8,769 nt of DNA from contig JAFAWI010000606.1 in assembly GCA_019241915.1 (NCBI GenBank), forward strand, positions 1-8,769, written 5' to 3'. The notes under the pieces were generated by a model, which saw only the letters and a list, made by a program, of their open reading frames with translations, had not been told where the DNA came from and did not search any database. Of the stretch, positions 1-5,351 are shown one piece after another (position 1 is the stretch's first letter; each line of letters begins with the position of its first letter). The stretch comes from Alphaproteobacteria bacterium. Its GTDB lineage: Bacteria > Pseudomonadota > Alphaproteobacteria > ATCC43930 > CGMCC-115725. The position numbers and the translations under genes are program-made.

Positions 1-95
1 CCTACCCGACCATTGCGCGCATCTGCCAGGCCTGCATGAAGCTCGACGCCTTCGCCGCCGCCCATCCGAACAGCCAGCCCGATCGCGATGACTGA
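1..95 (+). CDS. maiA: Maleylacetoacetate isomerase (zeta-class GST), C-terminal end only
   Basis: This is the 3' end of a gene that starts before the window. The reading frame begins at base 3 and ends with TGA at 93-95, giving 30 residues that start YPTIARIC and end HPNSQPDRDD. A tyrosine-proline pair, a short helix with ARI-x-x-x-C, then an aromatic-Ala-x-A-x-P-x-x-QPD ending is the pattern I know from the C-terminus of maleylacetoacetate isomerases, which turn maleylacetoacetate into fumarylacetoacetate with glutathione in tyrosine/homogentisate breakdown. Only the end of the all-helical GST domain is visible, so active-site residues cannot be checked, and another glutathione S-transferase is possible. 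The stop codon lies inside the start of the following protease gene (8-base overlap), so the two are probably co-transcribed. Confidence 0.7.
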   Translation, partial: YPTIARICQACMKLDAFAAAHPNSQPDRDD

Positions 96-1437
96 GCGGG
101 TCCGTGCGCCGCACCGGCTCCTGCGGCTGCTGTCCTGCGCCGGCGCGCTCGCCGCGGCGGTGCTGGTCGACGGCTGCCGGCCGGTCGCCGCCGACAACAG
201 CGGCGGCACCAGCCCCGCCGACGTGGCCTTTATCGAGCGGACGATGCAGGAGGTCGAGAAGAGCTATGTCGAGCCGGTGAAGCCCAACGACCTCGTCACC
301 GGCGCGCTCAAGGGCATGTTGACCCGGCTCGACCCGCATTCCGACTATATGGACGAGCGCGAGTTCCGTGACCTGATGGCGACGACGAGCGGCCAATTCG
401 GCGGCGTCGGCATCGAAATATCGGTCGACGACGGGGTGCCGCAAATCATTTCGGCGATCGAGGGCACGCCGGCGGCCGCCGCCGGCCTCAACCCGGGTGA
501 TCGCATCACCAAGGCCGACAGCCAGGCGCTGGTGGGGATGGACATCGAGGAGGTGGTGCGCAAGCTGCGCGGGGCGCCCGGCACCGCGGTGACGCTGACC
601 ATCGCACGCAGCGGCAAGGCGCCGTTCGACGTCAAGATCACGCGCGCCATCATCAGGGTCGATTCGGTGAAGTTTGCACTCGAGCCCAACCGCGTCGGTT
701 ATGTCCGGATCAGCACCTTTGACGAAAACACCGCGACGCAACTGCGCGCGGCGATCGCCAAGCTGCGCCAGCAGGCCGGCGGCTCTTTTACCGGGTTTGT
801 CCTCGACCTGCGCAACGACGCCGGCGGGCTGCTCGATGCCGCGGTCGAAGCGGCGGCAGATTTTCTCGATTCCGGCACCGTGGTGACCACACGCGGGCGG
901 GACCCGGAGGAAAACCGGGTTTACGAGGCGGCGCCCAATGGCGATCTGGTGCGCAACGTGCCGATGGTGGTGCTGGTCAACGGCGCCTCGGCCTCGGCGG
1001 CCGAGATCGTCGCCGGCGCACTGCAGGACAACCATCGCGCCTTCCTGATGGGGACCCGCAGCTTCGGCAAAGGCTCGGTGCAGAGCATCATACCGATCGA
1101 GGGGCGCGGTGCGCTGCGCCTGACCACAGCGCTCTACTACACGCCGTCGGGACGCTCGATCCAGGGCCAGGGCGTAATGCCCGACCAGATCGTCACCCTG
1201 CCAAAGGAGCAACAGGTCCCCAATGCGCTGGTGACCTATGAAAGCGACCTCTACGGCTCGCTGAAAGCGACTGGCGCCTTGGCGCCGAGCAATGCCTCAA
1301 AGCCGGCCGCGGCAAGCGGCACGGGGACAACCGATCATCCGATCGACCCATCGGTCCTGGGCAAGGCGCAGGACGCCCAGCTAGCGGCAGCGCTCGAGTA
1401 CCTGAAAAAGCACCCGCGCACAGCCTCCGCGCAGTAA
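88..1437 (+). CDS. ctpA: S41 family carboxyl-terminal processing protease (CtpA/CtpB-like)
   Basis: A 449-residue periplasmic serine protease that trims or degrades proteins from their C-termini. Residues 1-35 form a signal peptide: arginines, a hydrophobic stretch (about 12-27), then VAA-D as a likely signal peptidase I site after Ala35. Cys30 is preceded by VDG, a poor lipobox because of the Asp, so lipidation is doubtful. Next come the N-terminal helical part with LDPHSDY (81-87), a PDZ domain (about 102-188, GVGIEIS and LNPGDRI), and the S41 core. The catalytic set is Ser303 in NGASASAAEI, Lys328 in SFGKGSVQ and Gln332; the 25- and 4-residue spacings match those I recall for Bacillus CtpB (S309/K334/Q338). 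The usual LRNNPGG is here LRNDAGG (241-247). The start overlaps the upstream stop by 8 bases and has no clear Shine-Dalgarno site, suggesting translational coupling. The low-complexity Ala/Ser tail after 395 is likely flexible. Confidence 0.95.
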   Translation: MTERVRAPHRLLRLLSCAGALAAAVLVDGCRPVAADNSGGTSPADVAFIERTMQEVEKSYVEPVKPNDLVTGALKGMLTRLDPHSDYMDEREFRDLMATTSGQFGGVGIEISVDDGVPQIISAIEGTPAAAAGLNPGDRITKADSQALVGMDIEEVVRKLRGAPGTAVTLTIARSGKAPFDVKITRAIIRVDSVKFALEPNRVGYVRISTFDENTATQLRAAIAKLRQQAGGSFTGFVLDLRNDAGGLLDAAVEAAADFLDSGTVVTTRGRDPEENRVYEAAPNGDLVRNVPMVVLVNGASASAAEIVAGALQDNHRAFLMGTRSFGKGSVQSIIPIEGRGALRLTTALYYTPSGRSIQGQGVMPDQIVTLPKEQQVPNALVTYESDLYGSLKATGALAPSNASKPAAASGTGTTDHPIDPSVLGKAQDAQLAAALEYLKKHPRTASAQ

Positions 1438-1443
1438 TGCCGC

Positions 1444-1458
1444 GGCGCCAGCGGCGCC
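1444..1458. terminator. Possible hairpin between convergent genes
   Basis: GGCGCC, a 3-base loop (AGC), then GGCGCC again make a perfect 6-bp all-GC stem in the 28-base gap between the stop of the S41 protease and the stop of the MetX-like gene. As an inverted repeat it would fold in transcripts from either side, so it could end both. There is no T-run after it on either strand, so it is not a classical intrinsic terminator. Such stems also arise by chance in DNA this GC-rich. Confidence 0.3.
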
Positions 1459-1465
1459 CCGCCCT

Positions 1466-2548
1466 TCAGCCCGCCGCGTCCGCCACCAGCGGCGCGAGGA
1501 ACTCGCGCAGCACCGGCGACCATTTGGCGTGTTCGGGTCCGGCCGAGCTGTGGCCAAGGTCGCTGTCGAGCTCGAAATAGCGGGCCTCGACCCCCGCCTC
1601 CTTGAGCGCGCGCATCACATCGGGTGCGATCTTTGGCGGAAACAGATTGTCGCTGCGGCACAGGATATAGAGCACTCTGGCTTTGATCCTGGCGAAGTCG
1701 GGCCTCGTGTCGAAGCCGAGCAGCGCGCGGCGCAGGATGATCAGCGAATGCGCGTCCCATTTCGCTGCCCATTCGGCGGCGGTTTCTCGGATCGCCGCTT
1801 CGCGCGCGGCGGGATCGGGATAGCGCAGCTTCAGGTTGTCTTCGATACCGTAGCGTTTCAGCGTTTCGACGCGGATGTCGATCAGCGCATCCATCGGCTC
1901 GCCATGGCCGTGATAGCGGCCGCCGCGCCAATGGGGATCTGCCGCCAGCCGCGCGGTGACCTCGGCCAGCTGCTTGTCGGTATTGACCGAGGCCCAGGGC
2001 GCCGTGTTGACCGCAACGATCGCGTCCATGAAATCGGGATAGGCGACCGCCCACTGAAAGCCCTGGTAGCCGCCATAGGATGGGCCCGCGACCGCCACGA
2101 GGTGTTTGACACCGAGCGAATCGAGCAACGCCTTCTGTGCGGCGACGATGTCGCGGATCGTGATCGCGGGGAAATCCGGTCCATAGGCTTCGCCGGTTTT
2201 CGGATTGCGGCTCGCAGCGTTGGTCGAACCAAACGACGAGCCGAGCATGTTGGACGCGACGACAAAGAGCCGGTCCGTGTCGATCGCCTTGCCCGGTCCC
2301 ACCAGACCGTCCCACGAGCCGGGCTGGCCGCCGTTCGCCGGATTGCGTCCGGCGAAATGATGGCTGCCGGTAAAGCCGTGCGTCAGCAGCACCGCATTGC
2401 GGCCGTTCGGCGCAAGCCGGCCGTAGGTCTCGTAGACGAGCGTCGCCTCGGGCATTGTGTCGCCGTTGCAGAGGGCAAAGTCGCGGAGTCTGTAAAGGCG
2501 ATCCTCGACCGCACCGAGATCGTGCGGCGAGCTTGTTGTGCCGTCCAT
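1466..2548 (-). CDS. Alpha/beta-fold hydrolase/acyltransferase of the MetX (homoserine O-acetyltransferase) superfamily
   Basis: A 360-residue cytosolic alpha/beta-hydrolase with no signal peptide. The first strands and oxyanion region read LLTHGFTGSHH (54-64). Family marks of homoserine acyltransferases follow: GSSFGST near 103-109, NPKTGEAYGPDFP with TIRD (115-133), the nucleophile elbow GPSYGG with Ser157, a lid region DPHWRGGRYHG (204-214), the acid Asp300 in SDNLFPP, and His333 in DLGHSS. The Ser/Asp/His triad is therefore complete. Two spots differ from canonical MetX: the nucleophile motif is GPSYGG rather than GGSMGG, and the TGPSS substrate-loop segment is replaced by TNAAS. The family transfers an acyl group to homoserine or serine, but many relatives are hydrolases, so the substrate cannot be named and I do not assign metX. 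The start at 2548 has a good Shine-Dalgarno (GGGAGGG, 2557-2563, 8 bases away) and a promoter candidate just upstream. Confidence 0.9.
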   Translation of the reverse strand: MDGTTSSPHDLGAVEDRLYRLRDFALCNGDTMPEATLVYETYGRLAPNGRNAVLLTHGFTGSHHFAGRNPANGGQPGSWDGLVGPGKAIDTDRLFVVASNMLGSSFGSTNAASRNPKTGEAYGPDFPAITIRDIVAAQKALLDSLGVKHLVAVAGPSYGGYQGFQWAVAYPDFMDAIVAVNTAPWASVNTDKQLAEVTARLAADPHWRGGRYHGHGEPMDALIDIRVETLKRYGIEDNLKLRYPDPAAREAAIRETAAEWAAKWDAHSLIILRRALLGFDTRPDFARIKARVLYILCRSDNLFPPKIAPDVMRALKEAGVEARYFELDSDLGHSSAGPEHAKWSPVLREFLAPLVADAAG

Positions 2549-2556
2549 CCTCTATG

Positions 2557-2563
2557 CCCTCCC
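2557..2563 (-). promoter_or_regulatory. Ribosome binding site of the MetX-like gene
   Basis: On the minus strand GGGAGGG lies 8 bases before the ATG at 2548. A second GAGG touches the ATG directly and is too close to act. The site supports this start over later in-frame Met codons. Confidence 0.6.
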
Positions 2564-2578
2564 GCTGCGGCCGCGGCG

Positions 2579-2608
2579 ATTGTGGCATGCCGATTTCGCT
2601 GCTGTCAC
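2579..2608 (-). promoter_or_regulatory. Candidate sigma-70-type promoter for the MetX-like gene
   Basis: Read on the minus strand: -35 GTGACA (2603-2608; five of six to TTGACA), an 18-base spacer, then -10 CACAAT (2579-2584; four of six to TATAAT). Transcription would begin near 2571-2573, giving a leader of about 24 bases that contains the Shine-Dalgarno site. It lies in the 138-base divergent gap shared with the lipoprotein gene, for which I found no equally good promoter on the plus strand. Found by eye, not scored against a background. Confidence 0.4.
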
Positions 2609-2674
2609 GGGCGGCAGCTTGCTCTTCCGGCGGTGGCCGGTTCGCGCTACACCATCGCCGCCGCAGGAGCGCCC

Positions 2675-2680
2675 GAGGAG
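2675..2680 (+). promoter_or_regulatory. Ribosome binding site that sets the lipoprotein start
   Basis: GAGGAG stands 6 bases before the ATG at 2687. The frame stays open for over 1,100 bases upstream, back through the antisense of the MetX-like gene, so length alone would choose a wrong start. This Shine-Dalgarno site plus the signal peptide directly after the ATG fix the start at 2687. Confidence 0.75.
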
Positions 2681-2686
2681 AGTGGC

Positions 2687-3208
2687 ATGCGTCGCTGGCC
2701 GATGAGCCTCGTTCTGCCGGCCGTGCTGGCGGCCTGCGCCGATGCGCCGCCGCCGGCCGCGCTGCCGTCGCAAGGGGTGAGGGCAAGCTTTCCCGCGGGC
2801 GGCATCGCCAACCTGATCCACATTGACGCGCTGGACGCGCTGCCGCTGCGCGCCGCCGAGCTTGTCGCGCCGGACGGTACCGCGACCGCGGCAAGCTACC
2901 TCAACGTCGAGAAAAATCCGCAAGCCAATACCGGGCAGGCGTCGGTGAACGACCCGTGGCGTTCGAGCATGCTTGGCGCCAACGGCATCGCGCAGACGCC
3001 GACCGCGCCGCTCGCCCCGGTCTATCGCAGCAGCCAAACCCTGCTGCTGACCGCCTCGGCCGCCGAAATTCCGGTGCCCGACCCGGTGGCCTACCGCCGC
3101 GACTGGGAGCAATACCGGGTGCGCGTGACGTTTGACGGCATCGGCGCCGCCGGCCGCGGGCAAACCGAGGAGATTGCCGCGCCGCAGCCCCCGCCGGGGC
3201 CGAGCTAA
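2687..3208 (+). CDS. Small lipoprotein of unknown function
   Basis: A 173-residue protein that I do not recognise. It opens with a short lipoprotein signal peptide: Arg2-Arg3, a hydrophobic segment [11 protein letters not shown], and a textbook lipobox Leu14-Ala15-Ala16-Cys17, so it should be lipidated at Cys17. Residue +2 is Ala, which does not signal inner-membrane retention in the E. coli rule. A Pro/Ala-rich linker follows, then a region of mixed strands and helices ([25 protein letters not shown] near 40-65), a polar segment [18 protein letters not shown], and [16 protein letters not shown] near the end, then a Pro-rich tail. No second membrane span, repeat or catalytic motif is visible. 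The 5' side faces the MetX-like gene divergently; the 3' end overlaps folE by 4 bases, tail to tail. The start is supported by GAGGAG 6 bases upstream. Codon use looks like that of its neighbours. Confidence 0.75.
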   Translation: MRRWPMSLVLPAVLAACADAPPPAALPSQGVRASFPAGGIANLIHIDALDALPLRAAELVAPDGTATAASYLNVEKNPQANTGQASVNDPWRSSMLGANGIAQTPTAPLAPVYRSSQTLLLTASAAEIPVPDPVAYRRDWEQYRVRVTFDGIGAAGRGQTEEIAAPQPPPGPS

Positions 3209-3837
3209 ACGTTGCAGCCGGTGCTGCCGGGGGTGCCGATCATCGCCAGCACCTCGCGCCGCGTCGTCGCATCGTCGCGGAACACGCCGAGCATGCGGCT
3301 CGTGACCATGTTGACCCCGGGTTTATGGACGCCGCGCGTCGTCATGCATTGGTGCGCCGCCTCGATGACGACGGCGACGCCCTTCGGGCGCAGCACTTCG
3401 TCGATCGTGTTGGCGACCTGCGCGGTCATCTTCTCCTGAATTTGCAGCCGCTTGGCATAGACCTCGACCAGCCGCGCCAGCTTTGAGATGCCGACGACGC
3501 GGCGGTCGGGCAGATATGCGACGTGCGCCTTGCCGATGATCGGCGCCAGGTGGTGCTCGCAATGCGATTCGAAGCGAATGTCCTTCAGCAGAACGATCTC
3601 GTCGTAGCCGGAGATTTCCTCGAACGTACGGTGCAGCAGCTGCACCGGGTCCTCGCCGTAGCCGCTGAAAAACTCGTCGTAAGCGCGCACCACCCGGTCG
3701 GGGGTGCCGAGCAGCCCCTCGCGCGCCGGATCGTCCCCGGCCCAGCGGATCAGCGTGCGAACCGCCTCCATCGCCTGCTCGCGCGAGGGGCGGGGCGCGG
3801 GCTTGGCGGCGCGCGACGGCTTGGCGATGTCGTTCAT
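3205..3837 (-). CDS. folE: GTP cyclohydrolase I, type 1 (FolE)
   Basis: A 210-residue cytosolic enzyme that converts GTP to 7,8-dihydroneopterin triphosphate and formate, the first step of folate/pterin synthesis; the family works as a homodecamer. The zinc ligands are visible: Cys93 and His96 in SHCEHH, and Cys164 in AHQCM, with the same 71-residue spacing as the pair in the E. coli enzyme. His95 and His162 match the catalytic histidines. Other family marks are GLLGTPDRV (41-49), the [18 protein letters not shown] segment (118-135) and TTRGV (166-170). Residues 1-18 are a Lys/Pro/Ala-rich leader outside the conserved domain. Third in a minus-strand set, 39 bases after apaG, so probably made from the same transcript. 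The 3' end overlaps the convergent lipoprotein gene by 4 bases. It is the zinc-dependent type, not the zinc-independent FolE2. Confidence 0.97.
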   Translation of the reverse strand: MNDIAKPSRAAKPAPRPSREQAMEAVRTLIRWAGDDPAREGLLGTPDRVVRAYDEFFSGYGEDPVQLLHRTFEEISGYDEIVLLKDIRFESHCEHHLAPIIGKAHVAYLPDRRVVGISKLARLVEVYAKRLQIQEKMTAQVANTIDEVLRPKGVAVVIEAAHQCMTTRGVHKPGVNMVTSRMLGVFRDDATTRREVLAMIGTPGSTGCNV

Positions 3838-3876
3838 CGGATCTCTTTCTGCCCGGCTGCAACTGCCGCGGCGCTC

Positions 3877-4269
3877 TTAGTTGAGGCGACGCGTTTCCTG
3901 CGGGCTGTCGAGGGAAAACGCGGGGATGCGGATGAGAAACTTCTCGCCCGCCGGCGTCTCCATCTCGTAGTCGCCGACCATCACCCCGGACGGCGTCGTC
4001 AGCGGACAAGAGCTGGTATATTCGAAATGCTCGCCGGGCCGCAGCACGGGCTCCTCGCCGACCACGCCCGGCCCGCGCACCTCCTGCAGCCGGCCGAGCG
4101 CGTCGGTGATCTGCCAATGCCGGTTGCGCAGCTGCACCGTCTCGCGCCCCTCGTTCTCGATACGGACGTGATAGGCCCACACATAGCGATCCTCGCCCGG
4201 CGAGGAATGCTGGGGCAGGTAGAACGGCCGCACCGTCACCTTGATGGAACGCGTTGTCTCAGAATACAT
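3877..4269 (-). CDS. apaG: ApaG domain protein (DUF525)
   Basis: A 130-residue single-domain protein of the ApaG family, a small immunoglobulin-like/fibronectin-type-III beta sandwich. Family marks are [11 protein letters not shown] (29-39), [32 protein letters not shown] split over 49-80, FEYTS (82-86), and [12 protein letters not shown] (92-103). ApaG was linked by genetics in Salmonella to cobalt and magnesium resistance, but its biochemical role is still unclear, so naming it an efflux protein would overstate the case. Full length for the family. The start has a Shine-Dalgarno AAGGG (4278-4282) 8 bases upstream. It follows the LLM oxidoreductase gene by about 62 bases and precedes folE by 39, all on the minus strand. 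A weak extra promoter may lie in the 62-base gap. Confidence 0.95.
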   Translation of the reverse strand: MYSETTRSIKVTVRPFYLPQHSSPGEDRYVWAYHVRIENEGRETVQLRNRHWQITDALGRLQEVRGPGVVGEEPVLRPGEHFEYTSSCPLTTPSGVMVGDYEMETPAGEKFLIRIPAFSLDSPQETRRLN

Positions 4270-4292
4270 CCCGCTGGCCCTTAAGTCCGAAC

Positions 4293-4321
4293 AATGTCGG
4301 GCGCGACGGCAGACCCGTCAA
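4293..4321 (-). promoter_or_regulatory. Weak candidate internal promoter before apaG-folE
   Basis: On the minus strand TTGACG (4316-4321; five of six to TTGACA) is followed after 17 bases by GACATT (4293-4298), which matches the -10 consensus at only three positions. It would start transcription near 4286 and let apaG-folE be expressed apart from the LLM gene. The good -35 and spacing make it worth listing; the poor -10 keeps confidence low. Confidence 0.22.
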
Positions 4322-4331
4322 GGCGAAGCGA

Positions 4332-5204
4332 TCAGCCGGGCGCGAGCAGCGCGAGCACGTTGTCGTCGGGTTTGCGGCCGCCGTCGGGGCTGATCGACTG
4401 GATGCAGACATGGTCGGCACCCGCATCCCACTGCTCCTGCAGCCGGTCGCGGATCGTCTTTTCATGGCCCCACAGGATGTTCGCGTCGACAAACCTGTCG
4501 GAACCGCCGCCGGCGAAGTCGGCGTCGGTGAAGCCGAGCCGCCGCCAATTGTTGATGTAATTGTCGAGCCGCAGGTAATTGGCGAGCGCCTCGCGGCCAA
4601 GGCCGCGCGCCTTGGCCGCGTCGGTTTCGAGCAGCACCCAGACTTCCGGGCACAACAGCTTGCCGGGCCCCATGATCCGGCGCGCCTGCGCGGTGTGCTC
4701 CGGTGTGATGTTGTAGGGGTGCGCACCGTCGGCATGGCTCGCCGACAATTCGAGCATGCGCGGGCCGAGCGCGGCGAGGATCGTCAGCGGCTTTTCGGCC
4801 GGCTCCGGCGCGCCGTACGGTGCCGCCGCCATCGCGTCAAGATAGGAGCGCATCGTCGCCACCGGCTTGCCATAGACATGGCCGCGCAGGCCTTCGACTG
4901 ACGGCACGTGCGATACCCCGATTCCAAGGAGGAACCGGCCGCCGGACTGCTCGGCGAGCGCGCGCTGGCCGTTGACCATCGCCATCGGGTCGCGCGCATA
5001 GATATTGGCGATGCCCGGGGCGACGATGAGCCGCGACGTGTTGGCAAGCAGCCACGACGAGTGCACCAGTACGTTGCGGCCACGGCTTTCGGGAAGCCAC
5101 AGGGCGGCGTAGCCCCAATCTTCGACACGCTTGGCGAACGCCGCGCCTTCCGCCGCGGTCATCGTGTCCATCGCTGCCCAGACGCCGAGCTTGCCGAGCT
5201 TCAT
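4332..5204 (-). CDS. LLM-class (luciferase-like) flavin/F420-dependent oxidoreductase, TIGR03620-like
   Basis: A TIM-barrel oxidoreductase of the bacterial luciferase superfamily, 290 residues from this start. Visible marks, in order: KLGVWA at the N-terminus (first barrel strand), WGYAALWLPES (about 30-40), LIVAPGIANIYARDP (59-73) as in F420/FMN luciferase-like enzymes, GRFLLGIGVSH (89-99), LAALGPRMLELSASHADGAHPY (143-164), TPEHT (167-171), and GADHVCIQ near the end. The AHPYNITPEHT and NNWRRLGF patterns resemble the family of probable F420-dependent oxidoreductases I know as TIGR03620. Whether it uses F420 or FMN, and on what substrate, cannot be read from the sequence. The ATG at 5210 (two residues earlier) is in frame, but AGAGGA would sit 1 base from it and 7 bases from the ATG at 5204, so 5204 is preferred. 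First gene of the minus-strand set with apaG and folE. Confidence 0.92.
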   Translation of the reverse strand: MKLGKLGVWAAMDTMTAAEGAAFAKRVEDWGYAALWLPESRGRNVLVHSSWLLANTSRLIVAPGIANIYARDPMAMVNGQRALAEQSGGRFLLGIGVSHVPSVEGLRGHVYGKPVATMRSYLDAMAAAPYGAPEPAEKPLTILAALGPRMLELSASHADGAHPYNITPEHTAQARRIMGPGKLLCPEVWVLLETDAAKARGLGREALANYLRLDNYINNWRRLGFTDADFAGGGSDRFVDANILWGHEKTIRDRLQEQWDAGADHVCIQSISPDGGRKPDDNVLALLAPG

Positions 5205-5211
5205 CCGCATT

Positions 5212-5217
5212 TCCTCT
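5212..5217 (-). promoter_or_regulatory. Ribosome binding site deciding the LLM oxidoreductase start
   Basis: On the minus strand AGAGGA is followed by A, then ATG-CGG-ATG. Its distance is 1 base to the first ATG (5210) and 7 bases to the second (5204). The second spacing is the workable one, so the protein probably begins MKLGKLG. Confidence 0.6.
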
Positions 5218-5231
5218 TGTGTCTGGAGCCG

Positions 5232-5259
5232 ATCTTAGGCGAAGGGTCTCGCCTGTCAG
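5232..5259 (-). promoter_or_regulatory. Candidate sigma-70-type promoter for the LLM-apaG-folE set
   Basis: On the minus strand: -35 CTGACA (5254-5259; five of six to TTGACA), a 16-base spacer, -10 TAAGAT (5232-5237; four of six to TATAAT). A start near 5225 would give a leader of about 20 bases carrying the AGAGGA ribosome binding site. It sits in the divergent gap shared with the MFS transporter gene. Found by eye only. Confidence 0.4.
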
Positions 5260-5276
5260 CAGCAAATCGCGCGTCC

Positions 5277-5290
5277 CCGGCTTTCGCCGG
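5277..5290. repeat. Small hairpin CCGGC-TTTC-GCCGG, possible REP-like core
   Basis: A perfect 5-bp stem with a TTTC loop (GAAA on the other strand) in the divergent gap between the LLM and MFS genes. The complement reads CCGGCGAAAGCCGG, which resembles the core of scattered CCCGCGAAAGCGGG-type intergenic repeats found in many proteobacteria. Only one copy is in the window, so repeat status is inference. It lies upstream of the -35 of the minus-strand promoter candidate and about 60 bases before the MFS start. Confidence 0.35.
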
Positions 5291-5351
5291 AAGCTGCCCG
5301 GCGTGCTGCCCCTTGTTCGCGGGAAGCCCGGCGCGATATCACACCGCACAG

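Noticed and set aside
166..177. A lipobox at Cys30 of the S41 protease.
   Set aside because: Asp at the -2 position makes VDGC a poor lipobox. A signal peptidase I site at VAA-D just after it is at least as likely.
2619..2652. A possible plus-strand promoter for the lipoprotein (TTGCTC then CTACAC).
   Set aside because: The 22-base spacing is too long and both boxes are weak.
1529..2686. Upstream 386 codons of the plus-strand frame that ends as the lipoprotein.
   Set aside because: This part is antisense to the MetX-like gene, has shadow-like composition, and would bury the lipobox and signal peptide in the middle of a protein. The Shine-Dalgarno at 2675-2680 marks the real start.
1335..2894. 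A 519-codon open frame on the minus strand covering the MetX-like gene in another frame.
   Set aside because: It is extremely Arg/Ala/Pro-rich, has no recognisable domain, and overlaps a protein with a complete catalytic triad in a different frame. Long false frames are expected in GC-rich DNA.
2552..3163. A 203-codon minus-strand frame opposite the lipoprotein gene.
   Set aside because: It is Arg/Gly-rich with no motif and no good start signal. The opposite strand has a lipobox and Shine-Dalgarno, so the plus strand is coding.
3323..4180. A 285-codon minus-strand frame and a 253-codon plus-strand frame over apaG-folE.
   Set aside because: Both are out of frame with two firmly recognised proteins and have no family features.
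4908..5351. Upstream extension of the MFS frame by 148 codons.
   Set aside because: It is antisense to the LLM gene and the divergent gap. TetA-type pumps start directly with the first membrane helix, as seen from 5352.
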